NCBI GenBank assembly: GCA_030220185.1
Contig: JASPKZ010003434.1
Span: 682,001-746,000, forward strand
Direction of reading: 5' to 3'
Length of the DNA stretch: 64,000 nucleotides
Source of the DNA: Diploptera punctata
Lineage: Eukaryota; Arthropoda; Insecta; Blattodea; Blaberidae
Part shown: piece after piece, positions 11,050-21,732 of the stretch
Layout: every line of letters starts with the position of its first letter
Position numbering within the stretch: position 1 is the first letter of the stretch
Position numbers and translations under genes: made by a program
Notes under the pieces: generated by a model
Seen by the model: the letters and a program-made list of their open reading frames with translations, nothing else
Databases searched by the model: none
Told to the model about the DNA's origin: nothing

Positions 11050-11424
11050 ATAACTATGAATGAAATAGCATTGTTATTTAATTTAAATATGGAAACATCT
11101 TCATAATTTATAAACTTTTTTACATTACAAGAAAGGTCCACTTTAACCTTCATATTCGGATAAAGTGGACACTAGAGTCTACCTTAGCTTTTAGTCTATT
11201 TTTGAGTTTATTTACTCTATTAATTTATACAGACAAGAACATATTAACTGGAAAATATTTATGACTGATCGTAATTAAAAAGCGTTGATATTTATTTAAT
11301 GTTTTGAAAAATTATTGTTGATTATAACATTCACGCGTCATTTAACTGCAGGAACTGACGGTCTTTGGTTTTAGTAAAATTGCAAGGATATTAAATAAAA
11401 TGTATTAAGTGCATGGTTTTTACA
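11050..11424. other. Unassigned sequence
   Basis: No element was recognised. A perfect 10 bp inverted repeat GTCCACTTTA / TAAAGTGGAC lies near 11137-11171. Confidence 0.4.
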
Positions 11425-11872
11425 GACTATTTAACTCATGCCCCAAATGGGAGTCAATGACCAATCACGTTTCAATGATTTCTGTTTTACAACCAATCAG
11501 AGTCGTGTTTCACCAAATATTTATCAGTGTTATAATTACCATATTAAAGAAAGCTCCTCCTTACAATATTGCGTTCCTTTGTCAATAAATAGTATGATCT
11601 GGTTGCAGTGATAAACAAAAGAAGCAGTAGAAGCGTACCTATCGTTTCTCATTTGTTTTCAAACATCGCCGTTTACATTAAATATATAAATATTTTAAAA
11701 TAACTATAGTTAAATAATGATTTGTGAGTAAACAGCTTAATTTTATTCGTTAAATAGTCCTAACAAATGCCACTCTTGATTTCCAAATTCTCTAGATAAA
11801 TTCACTCCTCACTTCGTGAGTCGTGAATTTATCGATAATTTGGAAATCACTCGTGGCATTACTTATGATAAC
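11425..11872 (+). mobile_element. Hairpin-ended DNA element T6, short copy
   Basis: It shares both ends with the copies at 13100-13926 and 51686-52450: a left end gactatttaactcatgcccc and a right end ggcattacttatgataa. Next to the right end is a long imperfect hairpin (about 11766-11861) centred on cactcctcacttcgtgagtcgtg. This copy lacks about 380 bp found internally in the 13.1 kb copy. There is no coding capacity. The superfamily is unknown and no TSD is clear. Confidence 0.75.
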
Positions 11873-12108
11873 ATCCCCATTGATAAAATATACGTATTCG
11901 TGAACCGCCTCGTGGACGGTCCACATTGACCGAATTCCTTTGTTATGTTTAATTATTTTATACAGCCGCCATGTCACATAATATCAAACCAAACCCAACA
12001 GTATATTGAAACACAATCTACATAATATAATATATTTAGGAGTTTTTCCAACATTTGTAATATTCAATAGCAGAAATTAAGGATTAATTCTTTGCTTGAA
12101 AAGCTTTC

Positions 12109-12208
12109 ATCTACCTCTATGATTGACACATGTGGATGTGAAGGGCCAGCAGCCGGCTGGTAAAAGGGCAACCGCTGAAAAGTGGAAAGACCCTCAATCG
12201 GAATCGGA
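12109..12208 (+). mobile_element. SINE-A 3' fragment
   Basis: It matches only the last 100 bp of the SINE-A subtype found at 36077 and 50306 (cagcagccggctggtaaaag, ending ctcaatcgga). The head and body are absent. Confidence 0.8.
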
Positions 12209-12519
12209 AAAACTTTTAAAATGTTCAATTTCATAAATATCACAAATAAAGCCTTCTTCGCGCAAAGAATAAATGAAATTGGCCTTGAACGCGTCAAAGT
12301 TGATGAGGTGAAGAAGATAAAATATTTTCTTTTCGAGGGCAGCTCAATTAAAGAAGATATTAACAGCGTCCACTCAAACCGAACGGTCCACCCGAACTCC
12401 CTCTATATGTCGATATCTAACATTTTTCCATTTGAACCCCCCTCTTACATCCTTTAGGAGTGCAAGGAATTGTTCTTTATAGGCATTTGTCCAGATCGTA
12501 ATTAATATATGTAGGTCTA

Positions 12520-12782
12520 CTAAATCTCGCGCACTCCATGTGGTTTTCGTGGTGAACGAAACTGAGCTTGGACTGGTTTTTCTCGGGGTTTTCTCCCGTT
12601 TTTCCCCTGCCACAATTTCATTCCACCATTTCTCCATACCCATCTCATCCAATTCATTTCATTTCATTCATCTACCCCGTGATGGTGCGTCAGGCGTGGT
12701 TGGCCGGCATCCTATCATTCACATACCTCTATAAAGGGGGCTTTATCTCATCTCATCCCTCCACCCGACCCTGAGGGAGCCA
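12520..12782 (+). mobile_element. SINE-F copy, head truncated
   Basis: The body matches 52887-53219: cactccatgtgg, gaaactgagcttgg, ctcggggttttctcccgttt, gatggtgcgtcaggc and cgacccgaccctgag. The terminal ggacacgagttgat piece is found about 150 bp further on, at 12933-12948, so the 3' end seems split by later DNA. Confidence 0.75.
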
Positions 12783-13040
12783 TAAATGAACAGAAAATAT
12801 AGGTATTTTTTAACCAGAAATGCCAGAATTATTCTTAAATAAAAAAAAAATCTAACTAACCTCCCTGTTGATTCCATAAAAAAAAGTTAAATTACTACGA
12901 CCATAAAGAAACATAACCCCAACCAGTAATTGGACACGAGTTGATATTTTTTTTTACTAAATTTGGTTAAACTGCTACATGCGTTGAGAGTTACGCTTAT
13001 ACACACACAATATTACATTTTTATTTATATAATCATCATC
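12783..13040. other. Unassigned, between the two parts of SINE-F
   Basis: A-rich sequence separating the SINE-F body from a detached copy of its terminal block at 12933-12948. It could be a small insertion of about 150 bp. No TSD was established. Confidence 0.35.
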
Positions 13041-13090
13041 AACATCAAGGTTTAGGCCCTCTGGCCCGTTCCGACTTCAAGAGATGATAT
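13041..13090 (-). mobile_element. LINE 3' tail fragment
   Basis: atcatcatcaacatcaagg then ggccctctggcccgttcc, the conserved 3' tail of LINE-B-type elements (compare 40450-40500 and 42515-42560). Only the tail remains. Confidence 0.5.
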
Positions 13091-13099
13091 AATCAAATA

Positions 13100-13303
13100 G
13101 ACTATTTAACTCATGCCCCAAATGGGAGTCAATGACCAATCACATTTCATTGATTTTTTATTTACAACCAATCACAGTCGTGTTTCGCCTAAAATTCACC
13201 AACTAAAGTTTATCATAATAAAAAAAACATCTCCTTTTTAACATTCTGAATACGTCATAGCATTATTTTGCAGTGACTGACTCTCTGAAAATACGGCTAC
13301 CAG

Positions 13304-13350
<47 letters not shown>

Positions 13351-13926
13351 CTTATATATATATATATATATATATATAGTGCATGAATGTGTCAACACGT
13401 AGCGCATACGACAGATAATATAAAAATATTTGTAACAATTGATTATACCACACACAAAAAAGAAAGAAACCACTGTTTGTACTTTCTTAAACGAATTATT
13501 TTCCAGGAAATGACGCAGAAAAATATAATTGACATATTTACATCATAAGTCATCAGAAATTAATTAATACCTATAACGTTGGTTATAAATTTCTCCACTA
13601 GGGTGTATTCTTACAACATTGCGATCTTTTGGCAATAAATAATATTATGATCTGGTTGCAGTGATCGAACAAAAGAAGCAAATGAAGCGTACCAATCGTT
13701 TCTCATTTGTTTTCAAACATCGCCGTTTACATTAAATATATAAATATTTTAAAATAACTATAGTTAAATAATGATTTGTGAGTAAACAGCTTAATTTTAT
13801 TCGTTAAATAGTCCTAACAAATGCCACTCTTGATTTCCAAATTCTCTAGGTAAATTCACTCCTCACTTCGTGAGTCGTGAATTTATCGCTAATTTGAAAA
13901 TCACTCGTGGCATTACTTATGATAAT
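13100..13926 (+). mobile_element. Hairpin-ended DNA element T6, long copy
   Basis: Same ends as the 11425 copy, but with extra internal sequence containing a (TA)n run at 13308-13378. The subterminal hairpin is at about 13820-13914. The long minus-strand copy at 51686 shares the extra interior (the gtgcatgaatgtg-type and gaagcgtacc segments), so the short copy is the deleted derivative. Confidence 0.75.
13308..13378. repeat. (TA)n microsatellite
   Basis: TA repeat interrupted once (ataactta), inside the long T6 copy. Confidence 0.95.
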
Positions 13927-14020
13927 GTAGGCTATAGCCTATATGTATAAAGAAGTTAAAATTATAAAAAATTGTACTTGATATATCAGTCGTACTCAAC
14001 TATTTAAAAGTTTGTTCAAC

Positions 14021-14063
14021 TTCGTTGCAGATTTTTAGGAACATGTTCCATCTTCAGCTGATA
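14021..14063 (-). other. Hammerhead-like terminal motif of the Penelope element
   Basis: On the minus strand: CAGCTGAAGATGG, the palindrome GGAACATGTTCC at 14038-14049, then a degenerate TAAA where GAAA is expected. It lies downstream of the endonuclease region, as expected for a Penelope-like 3' end. The core is degenerate, so activity is unlikely. Confidence 0.55.
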
Positions 14064-14404
14064 AAAAATAAGTTACTTTTCTATACAGAGGGTTAATGTC
14101 ACTCAGCGTGTTCTCATTCGGTAGGCTGTGTTTTGTTCTTGACTTATTTTAAAATTTATATTTCTTCCAGGATGTTTATTCTGAACGGTAGTTATTACTT
14201 TTGTGTATTTATCGATACGTTGATTATTGTGTTGAATTAGTGTTCTGTTTATATTATATATTTCGAGTAACTTTATTTTACCTTATTGAATTTAAACCTT
14301 AAATTGGCAATGTAACCTATAAGATAAATAGTTCAGTTTAAATAATATCTTTTAGAAAACATAAGAAAAATGGATCGTCATAAATTATTTAAAATTATTT
14401 AAAT

Positions 14405-14535
14405 TTGTGTAAAATTATACAAAATATGCAATTATAACCTTATGGTAATGCATGATTTGTTTGCACTGAAGTCCGACACATATAAATAAGCCGACATAAA
14501 ATATTCGGTTTTGCCGAATTAAGAGTTAAAATAGG
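14405..14535 (+). repeat. Dispersed repeat G, copy 1
   Basis: Contains gtccgacacatataaataag and a preceding gcatgatttgtttgcactg block. It is similar to 23185-23310 and 28385-28480 (plus) and 27118-27245 (minus). It lies between the endonuclease region and the terminal motif of the Penelope-like element, so repeat G may be Penelope 3' sequence. Confidence 0.55.
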
Positions 14536-14845
14536 CCCTATTTAAAAGTTCGCTGAACCTTGTTTTAAAATTCCTGGTGTTTCTACCGATGTAAAATGAA
14601 TCACAACTATTAGGCCTACATTTAAGTATATATATATTGTATTTTATTTGAAAAATATGTTATTTTATTTATTGTTGGTTTTGTAAGATCTTTATATTTT
14701 TGTTGTGTTTTAATGGCTTTTGCCAATTTTATGGTTTCATTTTCTGTGGACCCTGTAGGTCTATGTCACTGTCAACTATATAGGCTACTTTTATTGTAAT
14801 TGAGTTCCTATCCAGGTTAGTTTTTTTTGTTATTAATTCTTTTAT

Positions 14846-15180
14846 GTCCATCGCTGTGGTCCCGAGGTAGCGTGCTGCCTTGTCATGCAGCGGGCCCGGG
14901 TTCGATTCCCGGTCGGGGCAGTTTTTTTGGGTGAGGTTTTTATCGGGTTTTTCCTCACCTGTAAGACAAATGTCAGGAAAACTTTAAGGCCCAAACGGTC
15001 CTCGAAATCATATGTCCATCATCATGCTTATCATTAGCATCATCATCATCATCCTTCACCGGTGTGGAAAGCAACGGGAAGCTACCACACCTATAATTCC
15101 CTAATAAACTGCAAGCATGGCATGAAAAGTGCTATGATTGCAGTGAAGGACCTGCCTTCAGGCAGAATTACTATGGATGG
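14846..15180 (+). mobile_element. SINE-B, complete, inserted in Penelope element
   Basis: The head cgctgtggtcccgaggtagc has a B box gggttcgattcc and is followed by the standard SINE-B body and actatggatgg end. The TSD is AATT(C/A)TTTTAT at 14835-14845 and 15181-15191 (10 of 11 match). A further similarity of about 48 bp between 14789-14835 and 15186-15233 indicates a local tandem duplication that was already there. Confidence 0.88.
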
Positions 15181-15490
15181 AATTATTTTATTTTAATTGA
15201 GTTGGCTATCCAGATTAGTTATTTTTTGTTATTACGCCATTTATTATTATTATTTTATGAATTTATTTTCTTGAGTGCCAAATTCAGTAATTCAGTTCCT
15301 TATTATAATTCTCTTTGTTTAAAAATTAAATAAAATCTCAACAAAATAATAATAATACACATTTATTTTTATAGCATTTTATAATTTTTTAAGAGTGTCT
15401 TGGTTTTTTGTGTTTAGTTATTGCGTTACCAATGGTTTTCGTTATATGCTTACGTATAAACGATTGTTATTTAGGTTTTAGTAATTGTAA

Positions 15491-15803
15491 GCGCCGTTGC
15501 CGAGTGGCCTTGGCGCAGAGCTACGGGACTTCCGCTAGTTCGAGACTCCATGGGAGAAGACATTTTCTCGTGGAATTTCAACCAGTATGGGACCGGTGCC
15601 CACCCAGCATTGTGAGGCATTTGGGTAGTTACAATAAGTAGCGGCTCCAGGTTGAGAAAACCAGCTATAACGGCTGGGGGACCCGACGTGCTGACCACAT
15701 GTCACCCTTACAGTGTCTGGATGATCGTCTACCTCTATGGTTAACACATGTAGATGTGAGGCAACCGGCTGGTAGGCCAAGTGCCTTTTAGGCTTGTCGC
15801 GCT
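15491..15803 (+). mobile_element. SINE-A copy with TSD
   Basis: A 13 bp TSD TTTTAGTAATTGT at 15476-15488 and 15821-15833 brackets it. The head (gccgttgccgagtggcc) and B box (agttcgagact) are slightly degenerate. The tail ends gtcgcgct, the same subtype as 5781 and 15975. The target is the RT region of the Penelope-like element. Confidence 0.92.
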
Positions 15804-15974
15804 ATGGAGTTTAGTTTAGTTTTTAGTAATTGTGAGATCTATTAAGTTTATTTAATTATTAATCTCTGTTTCTTCTGTGATATGTATGTTTCGTGTATTT
15901 TATTGAATCCTGTTGATATGTCTTTTTTCTATGAGGTTTTCATCATCTTATACGTATTACTATAAGGTCATCGA

Positions 15975-16317
15975 GTCCCGCGCCGTAGCCGAGTGGTTAA
16001 GGCAGGAAGCCTTGGCGCAGAGCTACGGGACTTGCGCTGGTTCGAGTCTCCATGGGGGAAGAAATTTTCTCATGGTATTTCGGCCAGTATGGGACCGGTG
16101 CCCACCCAGCATCGTGATGCATTTGGGTAGCTACAATAAGTAGCGGCTCCAGGTTGAGAAAACCAGCTATAACGGCTGGGGGACTCGACATGCTGACCAC
16201 ATGTCACCCCTACACTGGCTGATTATAATCTACCTATGTGATTAACACATGTGGATGTGAGGCCAGCAGCCGGCTGGTAGGCTAAGGGCGTTGTAGATCT
16301 GTCGCGCCAGGAGTATG
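15975..16317 (+). mobile_element. SINE-A copy with TSD
   Basis: A 14 bp TSD TATAAGGTCATCGA lies at 15961-15974 and 16318-16331. The head has a canonical A box region (tagccgagtggttaagg) and B box (ggttcgagtct). It is close in sequence to the 36 and 50 kb copies, but with the gtcgcgcc end type. It is inserted in the same Penelope element as the neighbouring copy. Confidence 0.94.
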
Positions 16318-16532
16318 TATAAGGTCATCGACTTACAGTAGTCTACCTTGTTTTAGTTTGTTGTTGAATTATTCTTTTAGTTTTTCGAAGTATTTTTCTT
16401 CTAATTTAATACAATTATCTATCAGATAAAATACAAGATGTCGGGCTTCCCATTGGCATTCATCTATCTGAGTGAAGAATTCGTTATTGAATTTTAAGTA
16501 ATTTTGTTTGCGTGTTTATTCATAATAAAATA

Positions 16533-17206
16533 ATTATAGAATACATGTACAATTAATTATATATATATATATTAATTATATGTAATTAATTATATATATG
16601 TAATGGCGTAGCCTATTACAGAGTCATAGCCTCTCCTTTGTAAGGAGTTTGATGGAGACGTTAAGCATGGCGGTCCCCTTGGTCCTTTTTGACAAGAATA
16701 GACAAGAATAGGCTACGTGCGGGTACTGGCTCCCTTCTCTTCATCATCATCCCTCATACAGCACACATTACATTACATAAACATACACTCATCCTATACT
16801 CCTCTCTGTACACAGTACAAGAATACATCATCTATATAAAGTGGTCTGCCGGAGTGGTGCATAAATTGAAAATATATTACATTAAGGCCATTCTTTCGTC
16901 CATTGCAGAACCCATAGCACGTAAAGTGCAGTGTGAGTGACATAAAACACACATATTTCCATTTCATTGAGAAGACGACTTTAGAAAAATTTAAGAAAAA
17001 AAACATTGATGAAAACTAGTTGGTTGTAATGAAAAAACTTTGCCTCATATGTTTTCTTTAAAATACATGATGATAGTAGAGCCTATTAGGATTGTATTCT
17101 TAATTCTACTGTTTGAGCGGATGTAAAGGGTGTACAGTTTACAGTATAAAGCTTATAATATCATTGCATAGAGGGGGGAGTGGGTGGTGACAGACGGAAT
17201 ATGAAA

Positions 17207-17210
<4 letters not shown>
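16533..17210. other. Unassigned sequence
   Basis: Contains short TA and ATTA-rich runs at 16555-16600. No coding or element signal was recognised. Confidence 0.4.

Positions 17211-17278
<68 letters not shown>
17211..17278. repeat. (GA)n microsatellite
   Basis: About 34 uninterrupted GA units. Confidence 0.97.
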
Positions 17279-17281
<3 letters not shown>

Positions 17282-17690
17282 TGAGAACAGAGGCTGTCGT
17301 AAAACTTGTATTCATTGTTATTGTTTACCATAACTGCTATGAGAAAACAAACCGAGCAAATTATGTTTCCAACTGTTCCATACTTTTATATACAACTCCC
17401 TTTTATAAATATGTTTTAATCCAGTAAACCAACTCTTTTGTGATTCACTATTGACCAACATTGTTTATTTTCTTTCTCTTTTTTAACTTTTTTATGTGTT
17501 GGCTTCTAGGATATTCCTGTTCGCTTCCCACCTGGTGTCAAAAGTTACAGCCAGTTCCTCGCGGATCAAACATTTGGTGTAAGATAATACAGTTAAAAAT
17601 ATTAGGTTCTCTGAATACTACGTCTGCATTGCAATTCATGCACAACATTTATTTTATGGTAATTTTGTAGTTAAAGATAACTAACTCATT
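17279..17690. other. Unassigned sequence
   Basis: No recognisable element. A 69-codon open frame at 17461-17670 (plus) has no family features. Confidence 0.35.
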
Positions 17691-18062
17691 TGTAGACGGG
17701 TTTATGCACAGATTAAGAAAGGTGACGTATGGAGAAGTATATATAGTAGGCAGCTATATGGGTTGTATAGGAAACAATGTATTTCCATGTGGTTAAACTC
17801 AAAAGACTTGAGTGAACAGAACATTTTCATTGCATGCAGAATGGACGTACCCCAAAGAAAATTCTCTATACAACCATAGAGGGCAAGAGAAGAGTGGGAA
17901 GACCGAAGAACAGATGGATTGATGCTGTGGACGAGGATGAAAAGAAGATTCTAGGAGTGAGGATCTGGAAAATGAAGATAGGCTACTGGATAGGCAGATT
18001 TAGAGAGCCTTAATACAGGAGACCAAAAATCCGACATCGGGCTGTAGCATCATAGAAAAAGA
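17691..18062 (+). mobile_element. LINE-E 3' fragment
   Basis: The plus strand encodes, with breaks, a CRMDVPQRKFSIQP-like block, then EGKRRVGRPKNRWIDAVDED. The GKRRxGRPKxRW motif followed by WIDAVDED is a common insect LINE C-terminus. It is followed directly by a LINE-A tail in the opposite orientation. Confidence 0.7.
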
Positions 18063-18063
18063 A

Positions 18064-18205
18064 GTAACTAATTGGTGCTATCGAACCCGTAGATTCATGG
18101 CCGCGTGGACATAAGCTCTCCATACATCCCTATCATGAGCTAATGTATTCCAATCTTCCCTTATAAAATTTACTTCCCTCAAATCATGGTTAATTAATCC
18201 CTCAT
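18064..18205 (-). mobile_element. LINE-A 3' end fragment
   Basis: Plus-strand text tgctatcgaacccgtagatt to cctcaaatcatgg is the reverse complement of the LINE-A 3' coding end and UTR (compare 38283-38400). About 140 bp remains. Confidence 0.75.
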
Positions 18206-18224
18206 CCCATTCTTTGTCTTCGTA

Positions 18225-18480
18225 TTGGGCGATTTCCCTCTACGTTTCCTACAAGAAAGAAGACTGAATTGGTTTGGCCACGCAAAGAGGGTGTCAGATG
18301 ACAGGATACCTAAGATAATATTAAATTTTGAAGCGGAGGCCAACAGGAGGAATGGAAAACCAAACGAACAGCGGGTTGATGGAGTGCATAGGAGTATGGT
18401 GTCGAGAGGATTAACAGAGAGTGACACAGAGAATAGGGATATATGGAGTAGTAAAATTTACAATGTGTTGTAAGAAAACA
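18225..18480 (+). mobile_element. LINE-D 3' coding end
   Basis: An open reading of 82 codons includes ERRLNWFGHAKRVSDDRIPK, NRRNGKPNEQRVDGV and RGLTESDTENRD, ending in a stop at 18473. This W-F-G-H-x-K-R-M/V-x-D-x-R-I-P-K pattern is the C-terminus of another non-LTR family, distinct from LINE-A and LINE-B here. Confidence 0.75.
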
Positions 18481-18539
18481 ACTGCAATGTAGAGAAATTC
18501 CTAATAAAAAATATAAATTACTTTTTATATTAGAAGGAA

Positions 18540-18970
18540 CTTAGGAGCCATCATCAATCCCTTTCGCTCCTAGCTGGAACATAGAGCCGGAATGAAATCT
18601 CTCCATGTAGCTCTATCATCTGCCAACCTCTACACCTCCAAATAAGTCTTACCATTTCACGTGTTTCTTCTTAAATATTACTCTTCTAAGTCATAATGGT
18701 CTTCCTCTCCTCCTTGAATCTTCAGGATTCCACTCCAGTGCGCATCTTTCTATTGCAGTTTGAGATTTACGTAGAGCATGTCCACTCCAACACCATTTTC
18801 CTTCCTTTATTTGTTTTTCAATAGGTGCTTGCCCAGTTTTGCTCCATAGTTCTTGGTTTGAAATTACATCAGGCCATCTCACATTTAATATCCAACGAAA
18901 ACACATATACACAAACACCTGGAGCAAGTTAATTGTATTTATTTTGTCATCTTCCATGTTCCACATCCTT
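18540..18970 (-). mobile_element. LINE-C fragment
   Basis: The minus strand reads IRNQELWxxTGQxPIExQIKE-like, then WCWSGHALRKSQTAIER, ALEWNPEDSRRRGRP. This is the W-x-W-x-G-H-x-L-R-K block seen in C-termini of many invertebrate endonuclease/reverse-transcriptase proteins. 5' truncated. Confidence 0.75.
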
Positions 18971-19145
18971 AGAATAAAACTGATTTTACATATGTGTTAA
19001 ATAGTTGGATCTTGGTTTTTATTGAAATGTTTTTATTCTTCCAGACTTTGTAACAGCTGGACAAATGCTCCGGTTGCTTTTTTAATACGATTCTGGAACT
19101 CTTCTAATGCACCTCCATCTATAGTAATTGTTCTTCCAAGACATG

Positions 19146-19590
19146 TAAAAGCTTCTTCTTCTTCTTCTTCTGCACTTCCTGGATTAGGCATTAGTTGCCT
19201 GTTCCGTCTTCACTAATAGATCTGAGACCATCTCTTCTGAGGACGTCCGACATCTCTTGTTCCTCTCGGAAAATAATGTAAGATTTTATTTGGTAATCTA
19301 CTTTCTTCCATTCTTTCTACATGTTCTTTCCATTGAATTTTGTTGTTAAATATGTTTTCTTTTATGGAGTAAATCTCTAGTTCTTCACGGATATCCTCGT
19401 TTCTTATCTGGTCCATTCTAATGCATCCTTTTACTCTTCTTAAGAATTTCATCTCTGCTGCTTGGATTTTGCTTTCTTGTCTGGTAGCGATAATCCAAAA
19501 TTCGCTCCCATACAAAAGGACAGGGACCGCCATTGTTTTATAAAATGTTAATTTTGTTTGTTTATGGGCTTTATTTTCAATGTTCTATTT
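19146..19590 (-). mobile_element. LINE-B fragment with GAA-type tail
   Basis: A minus-strand open frame of 106 codons contains AVPVLLYGSEFW, KFLRRVKGCIRMDQIRNED, YSIKENIFNNKIQWKEHVER and RDVGRPQKRW. The 3' end (left) runs into cttcttcttcttctt, a GAA tail. It is the opposite-strand partner of the 5108-5655 copy. Confidence 0.85.
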
Positions 19591-20477
19591 ATGACATGTA
19601 AGAGCTTGTACTTAATTTGCTTCTTGCTCGTTTATTTTTAATATTGTATAGTATAAGTTAAATTACTTTATGGGAGTGTTCGAAACGCTTAATTTATTAT
19701 AGAATACATTTGAAGCTAACTCATTCATTCAATGTCGCTGTATTAAAATTATTTTGGTTAGTCTTCTGTACCAATATTGGATATAGAGATATTTAATTAA
19801 CGATTGTGTATTAGCTATGTGGGAACCAGTTTATCAAAATGATGCCCTAGGCACGGCCCTACAGAAAACTCCCTGCAGCCAGTTTTGTTGAAAAGACCCC
19901 CCGCAGATTACATGTGGGTTCATTTATGTATCTAACAGTCCTATATTGAGTTTTGTGGCCTGACCACACAGTTTTGGATGAGCACAATATACATGCAGTT
20001 TGAATGCACACTCGATGGTAGTCAATGTCACTAAAACTAAATGTAGTTGTAGTTCTGTAGAAATATTTTCACAGTCTACAATAGTAAGTTTTGATAATAA
20101 ATCAATGTCATACTCAGGGGCATTTTCTCGATTTTCAACATGGGCTTGCTATTTTAAACGCAACTTAAACCTTTCCAAAATAATGAATTATGCAAGTCAA
20201 CAGGACAAATTTCGTTTACCCTCGCAAGTTATTATACCAATTCCGAGCTAAGTTCCAGTTGTACTGTAAAAAAAAGAAAAAAAACTTGCAAAAGATATAA
20301 CCCCACTGACTCCGTCTTAATGGGGACCCGTGGAACTACTTTTAACCGCCATATGATTGAACAACGAAATAAGACTGAATACAACATAAGATGGTACCAA
20401 TAATTAGGAACTTCCTTCATTTCTTATTTATTTTTGACAAAAAATTATAGGCTATATGAACCTACCTAATTGGATGT
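19591..20477. other. Unassigned sequence
   Basis: An 83-codon open frame at 20000-20251 (plus) shows no family signature. Nothing else was recognised. Confidence 0.35.
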
Positions 20478-20753
20478 TTATGCTTTTTTCCATGATGTTA
20501 ATAGATAAGTTTTATTTACAGGTACAGTTTCATTATGAGGAGAATTTATGTTCCATGCTGACTCACCTGTAAATTTTGCTGTTATTTTTATCATATTTTC
20601 AATGGTTAATGTGGGATATTTTTCATTAAACTGTTTGAAAATATTCACAATATTTTGTTTTTCTCCGCTTTTCAAATGCTTTGCTTTAAGGAATTCCACA
20701 GAAATGTTGCATTTTAGAATAATTGAAATGCCAATGTATTCTGCATTTCGCAT
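20478..20753 (-). CDS. Orphan ORF, possible transposase HTH remnant
   Basis: The open frame is 91 codons. The middle part, HLKSGEKQNIVNIFKQFNEK then PTLTIENMIKITAKFTGES, resembles the N-terminal helix-turn-helix segment of IS630/Tc1-type DDE transposases, where a conserved SGEKQ-like start leads into a helical DNA-binding unit. No DDE domain is present nearby and no terminal repeats were found. It may equally be a spurious frame. No start-site context supports translation. Confidence 0.3.
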   Translation of the reverse strand: MRNAEYIGISIILKCNISVEFLKAKHLKSGEKQNIVNIFKQFNEKYPTLTIENMIKITAKFTGESAWNINSPHNETVPVNKTYLLTSWKKA

Positions 20754-20800
20754 ACGTTAGAATCAAACAATGTTTATTTAATTTATGAAATTATAATTAT

Positions 20801-21121
20801 CCATCCATCCATAGTAATTTTGCCCGAAGGCAGAATTTGTCCTGTTGACTGCAATCATAGCATTTTCATCTATGCCTGCAGCTTTACTAGGGAATTGTAG
20901 GTGTGTAGCTTCCCGTTGCTTTCCACACCGATGATGGATGATGATGATGGCCATATGATTTCGGGGACCGTTTGGGCCTTAAAGTTTTCCTGACATTTGT
21001 CTTACAGGTGAGGAAAAACTCCGATAAAAACCTCACCCAGAAAATCTGCCCCGACCGGGGATAGAACACGGGCCCGCTGCGCGACAAGGCAGCACGCTAC
21101 CTCGAGACCACAGCGGTGGAC
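20801..21121 (-). mobile_element. SINE-B, complete, with TSD
   Basis: An 11 bp TSD ATTATAATTAT lies at 20790-20800 and 21122-21132. The orientation and layout are the same as the 10695 copy: head at the right with a ctcgaggtagcgtgctgcc A-box region, tail at the left beginning tccatccatccatag. Confidence 0.92.
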
Positions 21122-21132
21122 ATTATAATTAT

Positions 21133-21732
21133 ATAATTTAATATTATTCCTTATAAATTATATAGAAATGTGCTAGATAATATATATTTTTACTATTTTT
21201 ATTTCCTTTATTTAGTACTTTTCTTACACGCTTAAATGTAAAAACCACTATTCTACCAATGAAAATGGAGTCATGCATCTGGTTTGTTTACATTACAACT
21301 GGATCTTAGCTCGAAATAGGTATAACTAGTCAGTTTTACTAAGTTGTTTTAAAACAAGTTCGAATATATTTTGCGTAGATCTAATCCTAAAACTGTGAAT
21401 TCCGTGGTAATTTTTGTAACAAATGCAACAAAATAAGATTATATTATATTTTATTTTATTTTTAGCCTTCAGATAGTAGGAAACTATCTTTTCTCTTCAA
21501 ATCATTTGTATACCTAGAGGTTTCATTCTCTTTAACAAAAAATATGGAGTTTATATCACTGTACTTAAAATGTACGGTTTTATATCGGTGATTGACCTAA
21601 ATGTAGAATACCATAATGTTTTACAGAGTAAGAGTAAAATAATTATCTCTGTGAAGTATTCAATGTTAGGCTACTTCAAAAGTAATTGTGAATGTAGTAA
21701 GTTATAGCCTATAATATGTAGGAGGAGTTACA
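21133..21732. other. Unassigned AT-rich sequence
   Basis: No feature was recognised. Confidence 0.4.

Larger units (their letters stand above)
13975..16532 (-). mobile_element. Penelope-like element, broken by three SINEs
   Basis: Read on the minus strand from right to left. An RT segment at about 16440-16500 gives YLKFNNEFFTQID, then after one frameshift CPMGSPTS, matching the Q-x-D-G-x-x-M-G-S-P motif of Penelope-like RT. At about 15834-15960 a degenerate NIHITEETEINN-x-INLIDLTITK block follows. At 14548-14640 lies IYILKC then NSCDSFYIGRNTRNFKTRF, the GIY-YIG endonuclease typical of this class. A hammerhead-like motif sits at 14021-14063. SINEs at 14846, 15491 and 15975 interrupt it. Stops and frameshifts show it is dead. 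The 5' part of the RT is not seen. Confidence 0.8.

Noticed and set aside
11137..11171. 10 bp inverted repeat as an element terminus
   Set aside because: No second copy, no flanking duplication; likely chance.
11766..11861. Rho-independent-like terminator
   Set aside because: The hairpin belongs to mobile element T6 and recurs at 13820 and 51700.
12374..12774. Several 60-92 codon frames on both strands
   Set aside because: Shadows of the SINE-F copy; they recur with the repeat.
15535..16200. Frames within 15471-16200 as duplicated genes
   Set aside because: They are translations of two adjacent SINE-A copies.
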